A DNA stretch of 64,000 nt from Luscinia megarhynchos. Its lineage: Eukaryota; Chordata; Aves; Passeriformes; Turdidae. A program made the position numbers and the translations under genes. Positions 11,601 to 28,479 of this stretch are shown here, piece after piece (positions within the stretch are counted from its first letter, which is position 1; each line of letters begins with the position of its first letter). The stretch is from the NCBI GenBank assembly GCA_034336665.1, contig CM067570.1:19110502-19174501 (forward strand), read 5' to 3'. The notes under the pieces were generated by a model, which did no database searches, had not been told where the DNA came from, and saw only the letters and a list, made by a program, of their open reading frames with translations.

Positions 11601-12211
11601 TGAATTAAGGAATGTTCACATTCTATTAAATAATATAACTTCCTGTAAAACCTAACTATTCATTGACATTTGGCAAAAAATATTTATATTAATTTAAAAG
11701 AATTTTCTCTACGTTTTATGTCTGGTAACAGTAAGTTTTTAAAGCAACTTTTGCTGAGTGCTGGTGCTGTGGTGTAGCAGAAATTCTTGAGTGTTTCCTA
11801 AGATCGATGAGGACATTCAGCTGCCCTCAGTAGTGCCTAATATTTGTCATGTAGTTTATGTTATCATGCTGAGTTGCGCTGTATTCCTTTCTTTCTGAAG
11901 AATACGGATTGTGTTCAATTACATTACAAAACAAGATCTATTTTGTGGGTGGACAGACCACGATCACTGACTGCTATGACCCAGAGCAAAATGAGTGGAA
12001 GCAGATGGCTCACATGATGGAGAGAAGGATGGAGTGTGGCACGGTGGTTATGAACGGATGCATCTATGTAACAGGAGGATATTCCTATTCAAAAGGAACA
12101 TACCTGCAGAGCATCGAGAAATACGACCCTGAACTGAACAAATGGGAAGCAGTGGGTAATCTTCCCAGTGCTATGCGGTCACATGGCTGTGTCTGTGTGT
12201 ATAATGTGTAA
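8625..12211 (+). CDS. KLHL23: KLHL23, BTB-BACK-Kelch protein
   Basis: Three coding exons, 8625-9837, 11248-11400 and 11901-12211, join in phase to 558 codons plus TAA, the same length as human KLHL23. The order is a BTB domain (about residues 20-130, with LFTDITLQC and FHCHRAALAACSSYFKAMF), a BACK domain (about 135-245) and a C-terminal Kelch propeller (about 275-558, repeated YVIGGY, YVTGGY, YALGGY and YVTGGYSYSKG signatures). BTB-Kelch proteins of this type usually act as substrate adaptors for CUL3 ubiquitin ligases; the substrate of this member is not evident from sequence. The start is at the end of a CpG island with a good Kozak context (G at -3 and +4). BTB, BACK and the first Kelch repeats are in exon 1. 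Confidence 0.97.
10375..10432 (+). mobile_element. CR1 LINE 3'-end fragment
   Basis: Inside KLHL23 intron 1. The stretch GAGCTGGACTTGATGATC and the following GGTCTCTTCCAATGCAGA then TTCTGTGAT match the 3' terminus of avian CR1 elements. It is short and diverged, in the sense orientation of KLHL23. The rest of the intron (9838-11247) shows nothing else that I recognise. Confidence 0.65.
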
Positions 12212-14940
12212 GCAGTTAATTTTCATCTTGCTGTTCCAGAGAACAGCAGATGCAGTGTTCATAATGCTGCTGATTACCTCATGAGGGGTTGTCTAATACA
12301 ATCTCTTAGTGCACGTTGTTAATAACTAGATATAATTTGTTCTCATTTTAAACAACTCAGAAACATAAATGTGGTAACAAGATTTCCTGTATTTTTCAGT
12401 CAAATCATTATCATGGAAGTTCTCAAATTACTCTCTTTTAATGCTTTGTACAGTAACATAGGAACTACTGTGAAAAATGGATTTGTTTTTGTTAATCACT
12501 GGATGAAACTATGACTTGATGCTAAGATGAGTAAAGCCAAACAAAATACAGTTCTAAGGACTGCTGGCCTTAAGATGAAATCTTTGTATTCTGAAGGTAG
12601 CTGTAGAAATTGATCACTGACACAACCTAAGTGTATGGTATGTACAGATCAATATCACTTGATTAACTAGGTTATCAGATTCAGAAATGAGCATTTACAA
12701 CTCTACCTTCAAGTGCCAGAGCAAAGAATAGCTTAGGCTAGGAGTGAGGGAAGAAATGTTGGTAGTAGCCCCAGAGCACAAGCCAAAAGCATGCACAAGT
12801 TTTCCAGAAGGAGAAGTAAAAAGGCATTTCTTTTTGCCTTTCTCACACTCTCTTTGACACTGCCAATGAGAAATGAAAAAAGACTGCAAGGTTTGCAGTG
12901 AGATCTTTGGCTGAAGCAGAGGTTATTTGTAGTTCGTTTTTGAGGGGGGCGGAGTTAATGTGTAACCCTTTTTTAATATCAATTCAAGATGCGTGCCTGT
13001 GTGGAATGGAAGGAGGAAATGAAAGAGACTGGAAAATTAACATCCGCCTGAGATTCAAACTTTCTCTATTTTGTTTAATACCATTTGGTCTTTTCAAAGC
13101 TATGACTTGAGCAAAGGTAACAACTAAAGAAATCAGTCAAAGTATGTTGTGCACAAAGAAAAAAAAATATCTAGAGGACTGATTTATTATTTCTCTCAAA
13201 ACTTAATATGAGATCTTCAAATTCTGTGTAGAAAGTGGATTTTGTTAAGTGATTTACAGACAAACAGATCACACTCTGACTGGTCTAACAGTGGTGATTT
13301 AAATAAAGAAATGCTTTGAGGAGCAGAGAAGGTTCTTTTAGCACTGATCCCCAGTTTATAAAATGACAGCAGAAACAGCTGTTAGATATTGGTGTGAGAG
13401 GCAGGGACAACACAAGGCTGCCGTAGGGTGTGGTGGGAAGTTCCCACACCAGCACTGCCACCTAAAATGAAATTTTGGTTTTATTGGATTTCTCAGATAC
13501 AAAGAAATTACTTTTCCAAGTAGTAAGCTCTGAGTTTATAATATTTCTTTTGCTTGATCACGGCATTTTCTTTTTTTCTTTTTTTATTCTTTCACATTTT
13601 TTGCTATTTCTGACTTGGATTTGACTGCTGGTAGCAGGTGGCATTCAGCTGTGGCTTTGATGTGAAGTTCTGTGGTGTATATATACAGTTATTTTTTCAT
13701 ATTTTCTTATGTTGCCTCACTATGTCAGAAGCTTGTGTGTGTGTTCAGTGTTTTGCTTTGTTACCCATCCCATTGAGATTTATTTAAGGATCTGACGTAA
13801 TTTGTTTAAAGACTCCAAACTCTATAGAGGTGTGGAGAATTGAACTCTGAGGCCATTTGAAATGTGTGGGCCAAGCAGGTGGGCAAAAGAGATAAAGTGA
13901 ATTTGTTTCTCCTGGAAATCTCCACAGCTGAGAATTGCTCAAGGGCAAGTGGAGATTTAAAGGACAGAATCACAAGAACATGAAGCTGATCTTTGTATTG
14001 AATGAAACCACAACGAACTCAACTGTTTATGTAATTATTCACTCCAAATTATGTACTCATGAAACTTCATGTTTGTTGAAAAACACAAGCATAGAACACA
14101 TTCTTGTGGTTGGCCTTGAGGTTCATTCTGGCCGGTATCCAGTCATGAGTTGGTGAAAGGATCTATGAACAAGGTGAGGACTAACAAAACCAAACTCAGC
14201 ATCCACCTGTCAACTGCTTGCAAAGTAGGTGCTTGATGTTGGTGAAAGACAGTGCTGTTCCAGGGCTGGAGCACAGGCACGGGAAGCTGGACTCTGCTTT
14301 GTGCCCCTGGGTCATCTGCAGGCAAGCAAATGCTGCTTTTTGGCCTCAGTGTTAAGTGCAAAGTGGAAAAAAGCCTTTAATTCTCGCCTGTCAGGACAGC
14401 GTTTGTTGGTCTGGCATAAACAAAAGTCAAAGAAATTACTCCTTAGGACTTAATTTAAATCCTAATTTCTCCGAGATTTTCAATGCATTAGAATAAATGG
14501 AGAGAAGAGTAAGTTCAGATTCATGGTTAAATTTCAACTGGTGCTATTTTTCACAATAACCTACAGTGCCCTTTTAAAATTGACTGTGTAGCACATCCCA
14601 AGAAGGTGTGTTGCAATCAGGCCTTGGGCACATGCAGGAGAACGAACTCAGCAAGAGGAATAGGATTCTGACCTCTGGTCAGCAGCCTACAAGAGGTGGG
14701 AAGCTCAGAGCAGGGAATCTCTTAGCCATCTGTGTAATATGTTTTTAAAATCAGTTGGATGTAAACACTGAATTATTGTGTTAATGGTAGAAACTGTTTT
14801 ACTGTTTCACTGGTAAACTAGAAAATTAAGTAATGTGGAAGTCAAATCCATTGTAATGTCAATAATCTCTTAAAATTTTCACTTGTGCGATTCCCGTGAG
14901 TCTGTAGCGCTATAGATGCCTACAGTCCATCTGTAGTGTT
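12212..14940 (+). other. KLHL23 3' UTR and KLHL23-SSB intergenic region
   Basis: No coding exon is seen here. Candidate poly(A) signals for KLHL23 are AATAAA at 13302-13307 and further copies near 14491 and 14967, so the length of the 3' UTR is undecided. A perfect inverted repeat GTGGGAAGTTCCCAC is at 13433-13447. Confidence 0.5.
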
Positions 14941-15029
14941 TAAGTGAATGTTTGCAATACTGTTTAATAAATGCAAATATACCAGCACTGTACAAATCCA
15001 AGTTGTTAAGTTACTTTTCTGTTCAGTGC

Positions 15030-15640
15030 GCAGAAACAGCGAAAAAGGCAGAACGGAATCCCCGCGCACGGCGCCCTCGCGAGAGGCGCGCGGGGCCGCT
15101 CGGGGCGGGGCGGCGCCATGGCCCCTCCCCCGCGCCGGAAGTGGCGCACACGGGCGGGCCGCGGGGGCTGCTGGGCCGCGCGGCGCCGACTCGCTGTCTC
15201 TGGAGCGGCGGAGCGGGGCCCGAGCGCGCAGGTTGGTGTGTGGCTGCTCCCGGCGGCTCCCGGCCGCTGCCGCTGCTCGGGCGTGCCCCCGGGCCCGGCC
15301 CTGCCGAGGAGCGCCGGGGCAGGGCTGGCGGCGGGGCGCGGCGACCGGGCCGAGAGGGAGGGTTCCCGGGGAGGGGAGCACGTGCCGCCCGTGCCCCGGC
15401 GGAGGCGCGGGCCCGGCCGTGCCGCCGCCCCGTCACTTCCCGCCGGCCGCGCTTCCCGCGGAGCTCGGTGCGCGCTGCGCGGCTCGGGCCCTGCGGGGAA
15501 GCGGAGCCGCGGCACCGCTCCCGCCGCGGGGACCCGGGCCCGGCCGAGGGCGGCGCGCTCCCGCCGGGCAGAGGAGCCCGCTGGGCGGGAGGCTGGGCCC
15601 GAGGCTGTCACAAGAGCTCCGTGTTGCCGCTGCAGGCGTG
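15030..15640 (+). promoter_or_regulatory. CpG-island promoter and noncoding exon 1 of SSB
   Basis: CpG-dense block upstream of SSB. It contains an ETS-type site CCGGAAGTG at 15135-15143. A possible exon 1 donor follows GAGCGCGCAG at 15231/15232 (GTTGGT), though other donors in this GC-rich sequence are possible. SSB's coding sequence starts 9 nt after an acceptor at 18349, so a 5' noncoding exon with an intron of about 3 kb is required; this island is the obvious source. Confidence 0.6.
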
Positions 15641-15699
15641 TAAAACTGTCAGCAGCAAACTGATGGTCTCCTAGCACAGTTCATGGACCGACATTTCAA

Positions 15700-18349
15700 T
15701 TGCTTAAAAAATTCTTTGTGTGAATTTTTTTTCTTACGCTGCACTGATTCTACTAAAAAAAGACCTGTTAAAGTTAACTCTGTAAAAATATGTGGCTGTA
15801 GTTAATCCTTACCCTTAATTAAAAACCAAGTTCAGACCTCTAGTGCAGGGACTCCTGAAGAAGGCATAATATGAATAACAGTTCCATGTTCCTTTATCGG
15901 GAAAGCTTTCTTTTTTAAAAAAAGCCTGTCACTCTATTACAGTAATGGTAGAATCAGCCTGCAACTAAACTTTGTCCAGAGCTTGAAACTAAATGGCTGG
16001 TAAGAGGAAAATCTGCTTGAGAGTTTTTTTGGGATGATCTAGCTAATACAGTGTGGGATCTAATGGTTCTAGTTAAGGGGCTTGACTGTAATTTTTTTTA
16101 TAATTTTAACCTAATGACTACTTGCTTTATTTTAACCTGGTTTTTTATGTGTTGTGTCGTACTAATACAGACTTTCGGCACATGGAAGGAACAAGTCAAT
16201 GTAGTTTATTAAGAAAGCCCTTAAAATAAAATCCTTTGTAGGATTTTGCATGCAGTTCTGACTGGGATTGCTGTTCATTGGAGCTTTTTATCAGTCTTCA
16301 CTGATGCATAGCAGCTGAAAACTATTGATCTGGAAGTTGTCTTGTGCCAAATGACTGAGCTAGAGTCTGAAGTGAGCATGTGCAGACAAGGCTAGAATTT
16401 CTCTTAAATTAGAAGGCTGATTCTGCTTTTGTTTTAAATAGGTTAAAGCTCAGTGACTGAACTGAATTCCATGCATGGCAAGCTTGAGTCTTTCTTCGTC
16501 TTGCCTACAGTTTGTTACTTGCAGCTGCAAGGATGCTTTTTAGAAAACTTTTCCATGTATAAGACTTATTCTAAAGGAGTTGTCCTAAATCTTGTGTTGG
16601 ATTATGCTTTTTGGTATTAACCATGAAACCACTGTTAAGGAAGTAGACTTTGTTTTTTTCTCTTCTTAATAGTGAAGCTGAGTCTAATGTGGAAATTGAG
16701 TTTTTGGTGTTGAGTAACCTGGGCTGAGGCAGCAGTCACCAACATTCTATAGGTTGCCATTAAATTGGATCAAATTGAGTATCATGTAAAATGGAACACT
16801 GATTTCTCTCTCAAGTAGGGTGTTAAGACAGTACCAACACCTTAATGGTGGTGAAGTGTCAGTCTCCTGTAATCAGGGTGGCTCATGTGGGACATCTCTG
16901 AAGTAACTGCAACTCTTAGTTTGGGTACTCTGGCCTGGGTTTTGTAAAATGCTTTTTAGATAAATGGATCACACTCAGCACAGCTGGCAACTAATACTTG
17001 CTGAAATCATGCTTTAAAAAAGTGTTACAGTGATAGGTACAGGTGCAAGCACACCACCTTTCAAGGCTGTAAGTGCTGAAGAATTGCAAGTTCCAACAAT
17101 TGAATTGGCCTTGAGATCAGGAAGAGGAAGAAATGGGAATACTGCAGACTGCAGGAGGCTGAACAGTTATTGGGGAATTAAACTATTTAAATACGAAGAT
17201 GACGCTGCCAACTGAGTGTTCTGATTGAGAACATAATTTTCTGTAACAAGGACACCTTGGGGGATTTTCCCTTCTTCTGTGGTGCCAGTCATCTTGATGA
17301 TATGAGTGCAAAACCATCTTTGCCAGCAGCTGTTGTAATCACAGATCTATGAACTGGGGTAATGTGACCAAGAAGCTGCTTTAACTTCTGTAGCTGGATT
17401 TAAGAAGTGTGTTAGTGATCAAAGTGAGAAAGAAGAAATCTCTGCTTCATAGTTCAAAACCGAATTCAAACTGATTTCTGACAGCTTCATAAAGCTACGT
17501 TTTTTTTCTCAAGGATTAATCTTCACACTCTATCCTTAAGTGCAACTAGATAGCAAATGTTTGATCCCAGTTAATTTTCTGGCTAGTAGGTGCTTTTTCA
17601 GTGACTGCATCTGATGTACTGGGATTATACACTGCTGCCAGTTAAGTAAAGTTACTTCCAAGTTAAAATGTCTTATGTTATCAAAGATACTTGATTCACT
17701 CTTCAAGCAGAACTGTAGTGAAGACACATTTGTAAAGGAGAGAGAGTGAGGCATCTTTAGGATGTGTCAGTAAATGCAGATATTTTCATTCCATCCTCCA
17801 ATAAGTTCTGGGAACTTTCCGAAGATTACACAGGAGACAGAAACTTCAGAAACATTTCTCATTATATCTATGTAGGAATTGAACATTTTTGTTATTGATT
17901 GTTTTGCCTAGTGATGAGAGGTTGGATTTGACTTAAAAAACAATGTTGTTGGCTCTCAGTTTTGTTGTTGGTCTGAACTGAGGATATGTGCCTAGAAAAA
18001 GATAAATAACAAAGCTGTGAAGTGCCAGTATTTTTTAAAATTTTATCTTAAATAACAAATAAGGCTGAGAAATGCCATCCTTTTTTAAATTTTATCTTGA
18101 CTGCTGAATGCCAAATGCTGCTCTAACAGCCAAAGTGAGGTTTTTTTTTTCCCCTCAGTTGTTTCATAGTTTCTTCTTGGAGTTCTGCAGTCATGTTAAT
18201 AGTTGCTTCACAGGCATAAATGTATGGCTAACACACTTGGCTGTTACCTTATTTAGATGAGGCTGCAGTGAAATGCAATGCTACATGAAAGTCTGTAGCA
18301 AGTACTATTCAAAACTTAGCGCTTTTGCTCTGTATTCTCTTCAAAACAG
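15700..18349 (+). other. SSB 5' UTR intron, nothing recognised
   Basis: AT-rich sequence between the CpG island and the acceptor (TCTCTTCAAAACAG) before the SSB start. No exon, transfer RNA, small nucleolar RNA or repeat family was recognised by eye. Confidence 0.5.
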
Positions 18350-18358
18350 CTGGTGAAA

Positions 18359-21300
18359 ATGGCTGAAAATGGAAATGGAGAAAACATGTCTATCTTGGAA
18401 AGCAAAATCTGTCAGCAAATTGAGGTAAGTTCATTTTATGGTTTGGGATCTGGACTGAGGTGTTTTGGGGGCAGGGGCTTGGCTAACTGGAAATTAACTT
18501 TATTGGGAGTTAGACTCGAATCTTCAACTCTTTAAAAATGTCAAGTCTGTAACAGGTATTTAACACTTTAGGATAGTCATAATCGTAGTTTAAGTTGGAA
18601 GCTATACTTATCTAGAGTTGCTTGTAGGAACACCATTTCAAACCAGCAAAGGTTTAATTTGCTAGCATTTTAGATGCTATAGCAAGTGACTCATTAAACA
18701 ATTTACTACCATGTTTGCTGGGGTTATTCTACCTGTGCAAATAGGAGGAGAATGCATTTTAATTCTATGTGCCTTAATTTTTGTAGGGAAAAAAATCCTG
18801 CTTGGGAATCTCTGCTGGTGAAAATACTAGCACATGCATGACTTGCTATTATTTACTGCTTGGTATTTTATTGCTACAAATTACAACTAAACTTACATGC
18901 CTACTTTGAATTAACTCTTTGTCTCTCTAGAGGCTTGGAGGGTTACCCTACAACAAAAAATCTGAGCCCGTTGCTTTAAATGGCATCTAGAACAAAACCA
19001 GTTTCCTGAAGGACAAAAATGTAGCAGCACATGAATTCCCATAGGCATATGGAACCATTATTTATATATAACAACCCAAATGTGGAGATTCCTCAACCAC
19101 TGTATTTTGATATATAGTTGACAAAACTAGACTTTTGGTGATGTAAGTTTGAGATGTACTAGAGGAAGAGGTAGTGTTGTAGAACTTACACTGACTTTTC
19201 AAAGCACCATGATATTGGTGAAAATATTCCAACTTATGGTTTCAAGTATTTGACCTTTGCTAGATGACTGCTAGTCAGGGAAGGAATCTGATTGACTTGT
19301 CTTGTGAACTGAATTGCCTTCCCATGCCAGACAAGATCGAAATAAGAACATAATTATTAAAATTAAAAATTAAATATAAAATAATTATTTATCTTATGGT
19401 GTTTTCTTGAATGAGACCCAGAATTTTCAGTCTATGTGTATGATTTTTCAGTGTAAAAATACAATGTTCTTGCATACATACTCCTTTAATAAGGAGTACA
19501 ACCTGCATCTGCTGGTGACAAATTTGACTTTTGACTCTGCAGAGTTTGAGCAGGGTGATGAATGCTTATCATGTTAATAATAAGAATAAGAATAAGCTTT
19601 GCTCCTTTCCTAAACAAAATTGCAATCTATCTTTGCCTCAGTAATTCCATTGGATAAAGAACTATTTTGGTGTGGAGTTGGTTTGTTTGGGTTTTTGTGG
19701 GGTTTGTTTCTGATGATTTTGTTTTTACAGCTTACACATTGCAGCGAACTTTTGGCAAAGTACCACATTTAAGCAGGAAGTAATAATTTCAGAATTCCCA
19801 ACTGTTCAGATTAATTAATTTTGGTATCTCTCAATCTACTGCAGTTAGCTGTTAGATGAAAACAAGCTTTTAAGACTGAAAATTTAAAGAGACATCTCTC
19901 TTTCCCCCTTCTATTTTGCAGTACTATTTTGGCAATCACAACCTACCAAGAGACAAGTTTCTAAAGGAACAGATCAAACTAGATGATGGCTGGGTACCTT
20001 TAGAAGTAATGATCAAATTCAACAGGTAAAGCAAAGTACAACTAATGTAGATAAGAAAAGTAACTTTCAGCTACCTATCTATATATCAGGCCAAGTGTTC
20101 CTGATGTGCATTTACAATCCCCGTTGCTTTTTTAACATCTGGCTTCAGTTTTGCCTGGGTATTTGTAATAACCTCTGTCTCCTTACTCAATAGGTTAAGT
20201 CGCCTTTCAAAAGATTTTGATGTTATTGTAGAAGCACTAAGAAAATCCAAGACTGGTTTAATGGAAATAAATGAAGACAAAACTAAAATCAGAAGATCTC
20301 CAAATAAACCCCTTCCTGAATTAAATGACCAGTATAAGGCTGCAATTAAAAACAGATCTGTGTATGTTGTAAGTAAACTTTTGTTTACTTAGTGCTGTCC
20401 TGCATGAATTTACCTGATAACCACCAGAGAGCAAACCTTGAATTAACTCATACTATAGAGGTTATAATTTTTAAGAGTCGCTTTGTGGCATATAATTGAA
20501 GCTCATTGCTGTCTTGCAGAAAGGTTTTCCACTAGATGCAACTCTTGATGATATCAAAGAATGGCTTGAGGATAAAGGTCCAGTTGAAAATATTCAAATG
20601 AGGCGAACATTGCAGAGAACATTTAAGGTAATGAGCATTTAGACCTGGGGCAGGGATCCCTCCTAGAAAACATTCTGTTCAATTCCTCTAACTATCTCTT
20701 TTCATTTAATAGGGCTCAATATTTGCAGTTTTTGATAGTGTTGAATCTGCTAAGAAGTTCACAGAGATACCAAATCAGAAGTACAAAGACACAGAGCTGA
20801 TAGTACTTTTCAAGTAAGTCCACTTAAATTGATATATGAACCAACAGTGGTCAGGGGTAGATTTACACAAGAACCTGGCTTGGCCAGAGAAGTGAGTTTT
20901 TCACACTGTTTCACAGGCATTGATAGATGTACCACTTTGAGACTTAGCATCTCAGCTTGGAAAAATAATTTCAACTGTTTCATGTCTACTGCTGTATTAC
21001 AAACTAATTATAACAGAATATTTTAAATTAACTTACATTCTGTTGAAGGGAGGAGTATTGTACAAAGAAGAATGAAGAAAGGAAACAAAACAAAGTAGAA
21101 GCGAAAGCAAGAGCTAAACAGTGAGTCATTGTCAATCAAAGTGGGTGTCTTGCTTGTCTGACCACGCCTGAACTGACTCATAACTAATTTAACTTTTTTG
21201 CAGGGAGAAAGAAGAAAAGCAGAAACAAGCAGCAGATGCTGAAATGGTATGGGTTTCTTAAATCATCCACATTTTCTAAAGCTAACATGAAATACTCTAT

Positions 21301-23616
21301 TTGAAATGCTGTAATATAGAGCACTTTCTAGAAAGTCACTTCAGCTTTTCCAAGTAACTTACATTAAGATTGTTTTGTCATGGTATTTTAATCTTATTTT
21401 CTAAGATTAATTTTGTTTAAAGGCTTATGTCCTGAATTTACATTATTAGGCATGTTTGCCTGTTCAGAGTGATCTTGAATGCACCATTGAGGTGATTGTT
21501 TTTCCATGGTATTTAAAGTCTCCATTAAGGATTTCATTGATATTATATAAATTTTCAATTAATCAGCCTTCAGAAAGCTGTTTTGTAAAATTTAAAGAGT
21601 GTAATTCATATGGCAAAGGAGTCCTAAGTTCCATATAAGTGTATCACATAAGCAAAGAAAACTCAAAAAAAGGAGGGAGGACACACTGTGCAAAACTTGG
21701 ACATCAGCAGAACTAGGTTATGTAGGAAAAATGCTTGAATTACTGTAACTTCAACTATTTTTTTATTACTACTGTGTTTAATAGGATTGAGGGGGGAATA
21801 TGACTATTCAAACTCTTCAGTGATAATGTGGGGGTTTTTAATTTAATTTAGAAGTCTCTGGAAGAAAAGACAGGATGTCTTTTGAAGTTTTCTGGTGATC
21901 TAGATGACCAAACATGCAGAGAAGACCTCCATGATGTATTTTCTGGTCACGGAGAAATCAAGTGGATACACTTTGTTAGAGGTGCAAAGGAGGTCAGTAA
22001 TCTTAAGACACTGATTTAAGATCTATGTATTGAAATTTGAAAATGAATGATTAAATGTTTGTTCTTTTATGTTATCAAGTAATTTATTGTTTTGAGAAAT
22101 TGCAGAATATTTAGAGAATTAAATTATTCCCTTAACTTCTTTCAAAAGAACAGATTATGGTTCCAGCCTTGTTAGTTAAGGTCAAAACAGAATGTTCATT
22201 AGCTCAGGCTGAGGGCTTTGCTTCAGTCTAGACATGTTTTACGGTCATACAAGATTAATGTATTTGCTGAGGTACTTAACAGGATATATTGTTCATCATT
22301 CTAGCTGAATGTTTTTGCAGTAAGATTAAAATGTAAATACCACTCTTCTTTTAAAGGGAATTATCCTATTTAAGGATATTGCCAAAGAAGCTCTGGAAAA
22401 AGCCAAAGCAGCACATAATGGAAACTTGCAGCTCCGGAACAAGGATGTTTCATGGGAAGTGCTAGAAGGAGATGCAGAGAAAGAAGCTCTGAAAAAAATC
22501 CTGGAAGATCAGCAGGAACTGCTGAAACAGAAAACAAAAGGTTCTCTCTCCTATTAATTTAAGCCTTTATAATCTCCTAGAATTGATGTATGCAATTCAC
22601 TTTTAAGTAGTGAATGCATACTGCTTACTGACTCAACTGTAAAGCAGTCGCTGCAGCCGGCCAGTTAAAAGACAAATGATACAAAGTTCCTGATCTTGTT
22701 TTTCCACAGGGCGCAAAATTAAAGGAAAAGGAAGAGGTGGGAAGATACCTCAGGGTGCACAAAAAGGAAAAATACAGTTTCAGGGCAAGAAAATAAAGTT
22801 TGAGAATGACGAAGAAGATGGTGAAAATGATACTAAAACAGGTATGTCTCTCTGTAGACTTGATGCAGCTTATTTTTTACAGAAAGTAGCTCCATGTACT
22901 CATGTTTCTTGCATGTGTTTCAGATTTGGCTCTGCTTTGTAGCATTTCTGTCCTCCTGGCAGGATCTGCCTTAAGAGTCTTGTACTCCATTCCTTCCACA
23001 ACTGTCCAAAAAGCATATTTGGATCATTACTAGATAGATAAGGCTATACTGCACAGCTGTTTAACATTATGCATTGAAAGATGGTGGCTGTCAGCAGCGT
23101 TACCCAACTGTACAGACTCAGTCTCTTGAGTGGCAGTTTTTTTTCCCCTTAAAGATATGAGAAGATTCAATGGTTTGGCCTGTCAGTATTTAGCTTGGAG
23201 CAGAGGAAGAGCTAAGCTTCTATTCATTACATGCAGCACCTGCTTAACTCACACCCAGCAAACCCTATTCCTGGTAGATTCTACTCCTTCATTTTCTTAG
23301 CTGCCCTCCTGCTGTGGAGTTAGGGGTGAAGCTCTTTAAATGGGGTATTTTAGAACATCTAAAAGCTTTAGTCACAGTAAGAAGCAAACCCTCCAGTGTA
23401 GTTGTGGCTGTAGATAACTGGGACTCAAGCTTACATGGTGGTAAGAGTTTGGGTTTTTTCAGAAGATTTCAAGCAAAGCTTCCCTTTTCCCTAAATGACT
23501 ACATATTCCATCTTGCAGAACCAGCAAGTCCCAAGAAGAGACCACTAGAGGAAACAGAAAAGGAAGAACCTGCACCAAAACAACTGAAAACAGAAAATGG
23601 AGATGGCAATCAGTAA
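18359..23616 (+). CDS. SSB: SSB, La autoantigen, RNA 3'-oligo(U)-binding protein
   Basis: Eleven coding exons: 18359-18424, 19922-20025, 20194-20368, 20520-20627, 20713-20813, 21049-21120, 21204-21246, 21852-21992, 22357-22540, 22710-22841 and 23519-23616. They join in phase to 407 codons plus TAA (human 408). La binds UUU-OH 3' ends of new RNA polymerase III transcripts in the nucleus. The La motif (about residues 7-99) keeps the contacts known from human La: Q20, Y23, Y24, D33, F35 and F55. RRM1 (about 111-187) opens with SVYVKGFP; RRM2 (about 225-335) follows a Lys/Glu-rich helix. A basic, glycine-rich tail and KKRP near residue 381 resemble the nuclear retention and localisation region. 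The start is ATG 18359; the GTG six bases earlier is not needed. The third-last exon donor (AAAG/GTTCTC) is weak but keeps phase. Confidence 0.97.
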
Positions 23617-23645
23617 TACTCAAAAGAATTTAAAAAAATAGTAGT

Positions 23646-23651
23646 TTTATT
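23646..23651 (-). terminator. Poly(A) signal of METTL5
   Basis: AATAAA on the minus strand, 32 nt past the METTL5 stop (23686-23684). Cleavage 10-30 nt further would place the METTL5 mRNA end at about 23616-23636, next to the SSB stop codon at 23614-23616. Confidence 0.6.
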
Positions 23652-23683
23652 TTTCCATTTTCAATAGGTTTTAAAGACATGCC

Positions 23684-27521
<3,838 letters not shown>

Positions 27522-27599
27522 TTAACTAAAGAAAATAATGTATAATCAGTTACAACGATATAAATAAACTACATATGATCTTTAATTTCATACTTGGAA

Positions 27600-27990
27600 T
27601 CCCCTGGTACTCTTCAGCATCTCTCACGCTGCCGTTTCCCGGGACGCAGCTGGCACCGCACCGATGATGGGGAAGGAGCGCGGCCCCGGGCTGGGGCAGC
27701 CGCTCTCCTCACCGGGGAGAGGCCCTGGGCTCCGCTTCTACGGCCCGAGCCCGCCGCCCAGCCCTAAGCGGGGCAGGAACCGAGTCCCAGCGACCGCCGC
27801 CACCTACACCGCCCGCTCGCCCCGCTCCGCCGTGCCTCGCTCCGTGCCGCGCCCACTCACCGCAGCTCGCCCGGCCGGGCGCTCCCAGCGCCGCCGCGCA
27901 CTTCCGCCGCGCCGCCCGCCCCCGGGCACCGCCCCTTCCCTTCCCTTCCCTTCCCTTCCCTTCCCTTCCCGACGGGCACCTGCGGGAATG
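27600..27990 (-). promoter_or_regulatory. CpG-island promoter and noncoding exon 1 of METTL5
   Basis: GC-rich block upstream of METTL5. On the minus strand a good donor, CTGCG/GTGAGT, lies at 27861/27860 and pairs with the acceptor at 27526 (TTTCTTTAG) to give a 5' UTR intron of about 335 bp. Transcription would then start between 27870 and about 28000. Confidence 0.55.
27936..27970. repeat. (TTCCC)7 microsatellite
   Basis: Seven perfect TTCCC units next to a C-run. The minus strand is (GGGAA)7, a perfect G-quadruplex pattern with two-base loops, at or just upstream of the METTL5 transcription start. Confidence 0.95.
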
Positions 27991-28479
27991 AAACGCCAGG
28001 GAACTTCCCGTGTGTCCTTAGCAAGTGCGAGCTTTGGTCTCGTGTATTATAAACACGAGACATTTCATTGCAGCCTTACGCGTCACCGCGGCGCGGTGCC
28101 TGAGAAAGCGCCGGAGGACACATCTGACACACCGGGCTTTCTTGGGGGTCCCGCCTGACTGCCCTTAGGGGCAGAACAAGAAACTGGAATTTTGCCGGTG
28201 CGCTGGGAAAAGCGGTCGGTGAGAGGAGAGTAACATTCACGTGGAACCGCAACGCGACACAAGCCGCCAGCAGACGGGCAGCCATAGGAAACGCGGGCAA
28301 AGCCAGAAGAGAGGCAGCTGCCTTGGGGCCCGTAGCTGTCGGGTAGAAGGTTACTCTCGTTTAGAAATAGATTTTTTCGTATAAGGTCTTCCATTGCACA
28401 GTTAAAAATCTATTTATCGAGGTTTAAAACCGCCGATCGGTATGCGAAACACGGTAACTCGCATCCACGTGCGTTCTCT

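Noticed and set aside
14920..15677. Several 130-240 codon open frames on both strands
   Set aside because: All lie in the SSB CpG island and overlap one another in different frames; none resembles a known protein.
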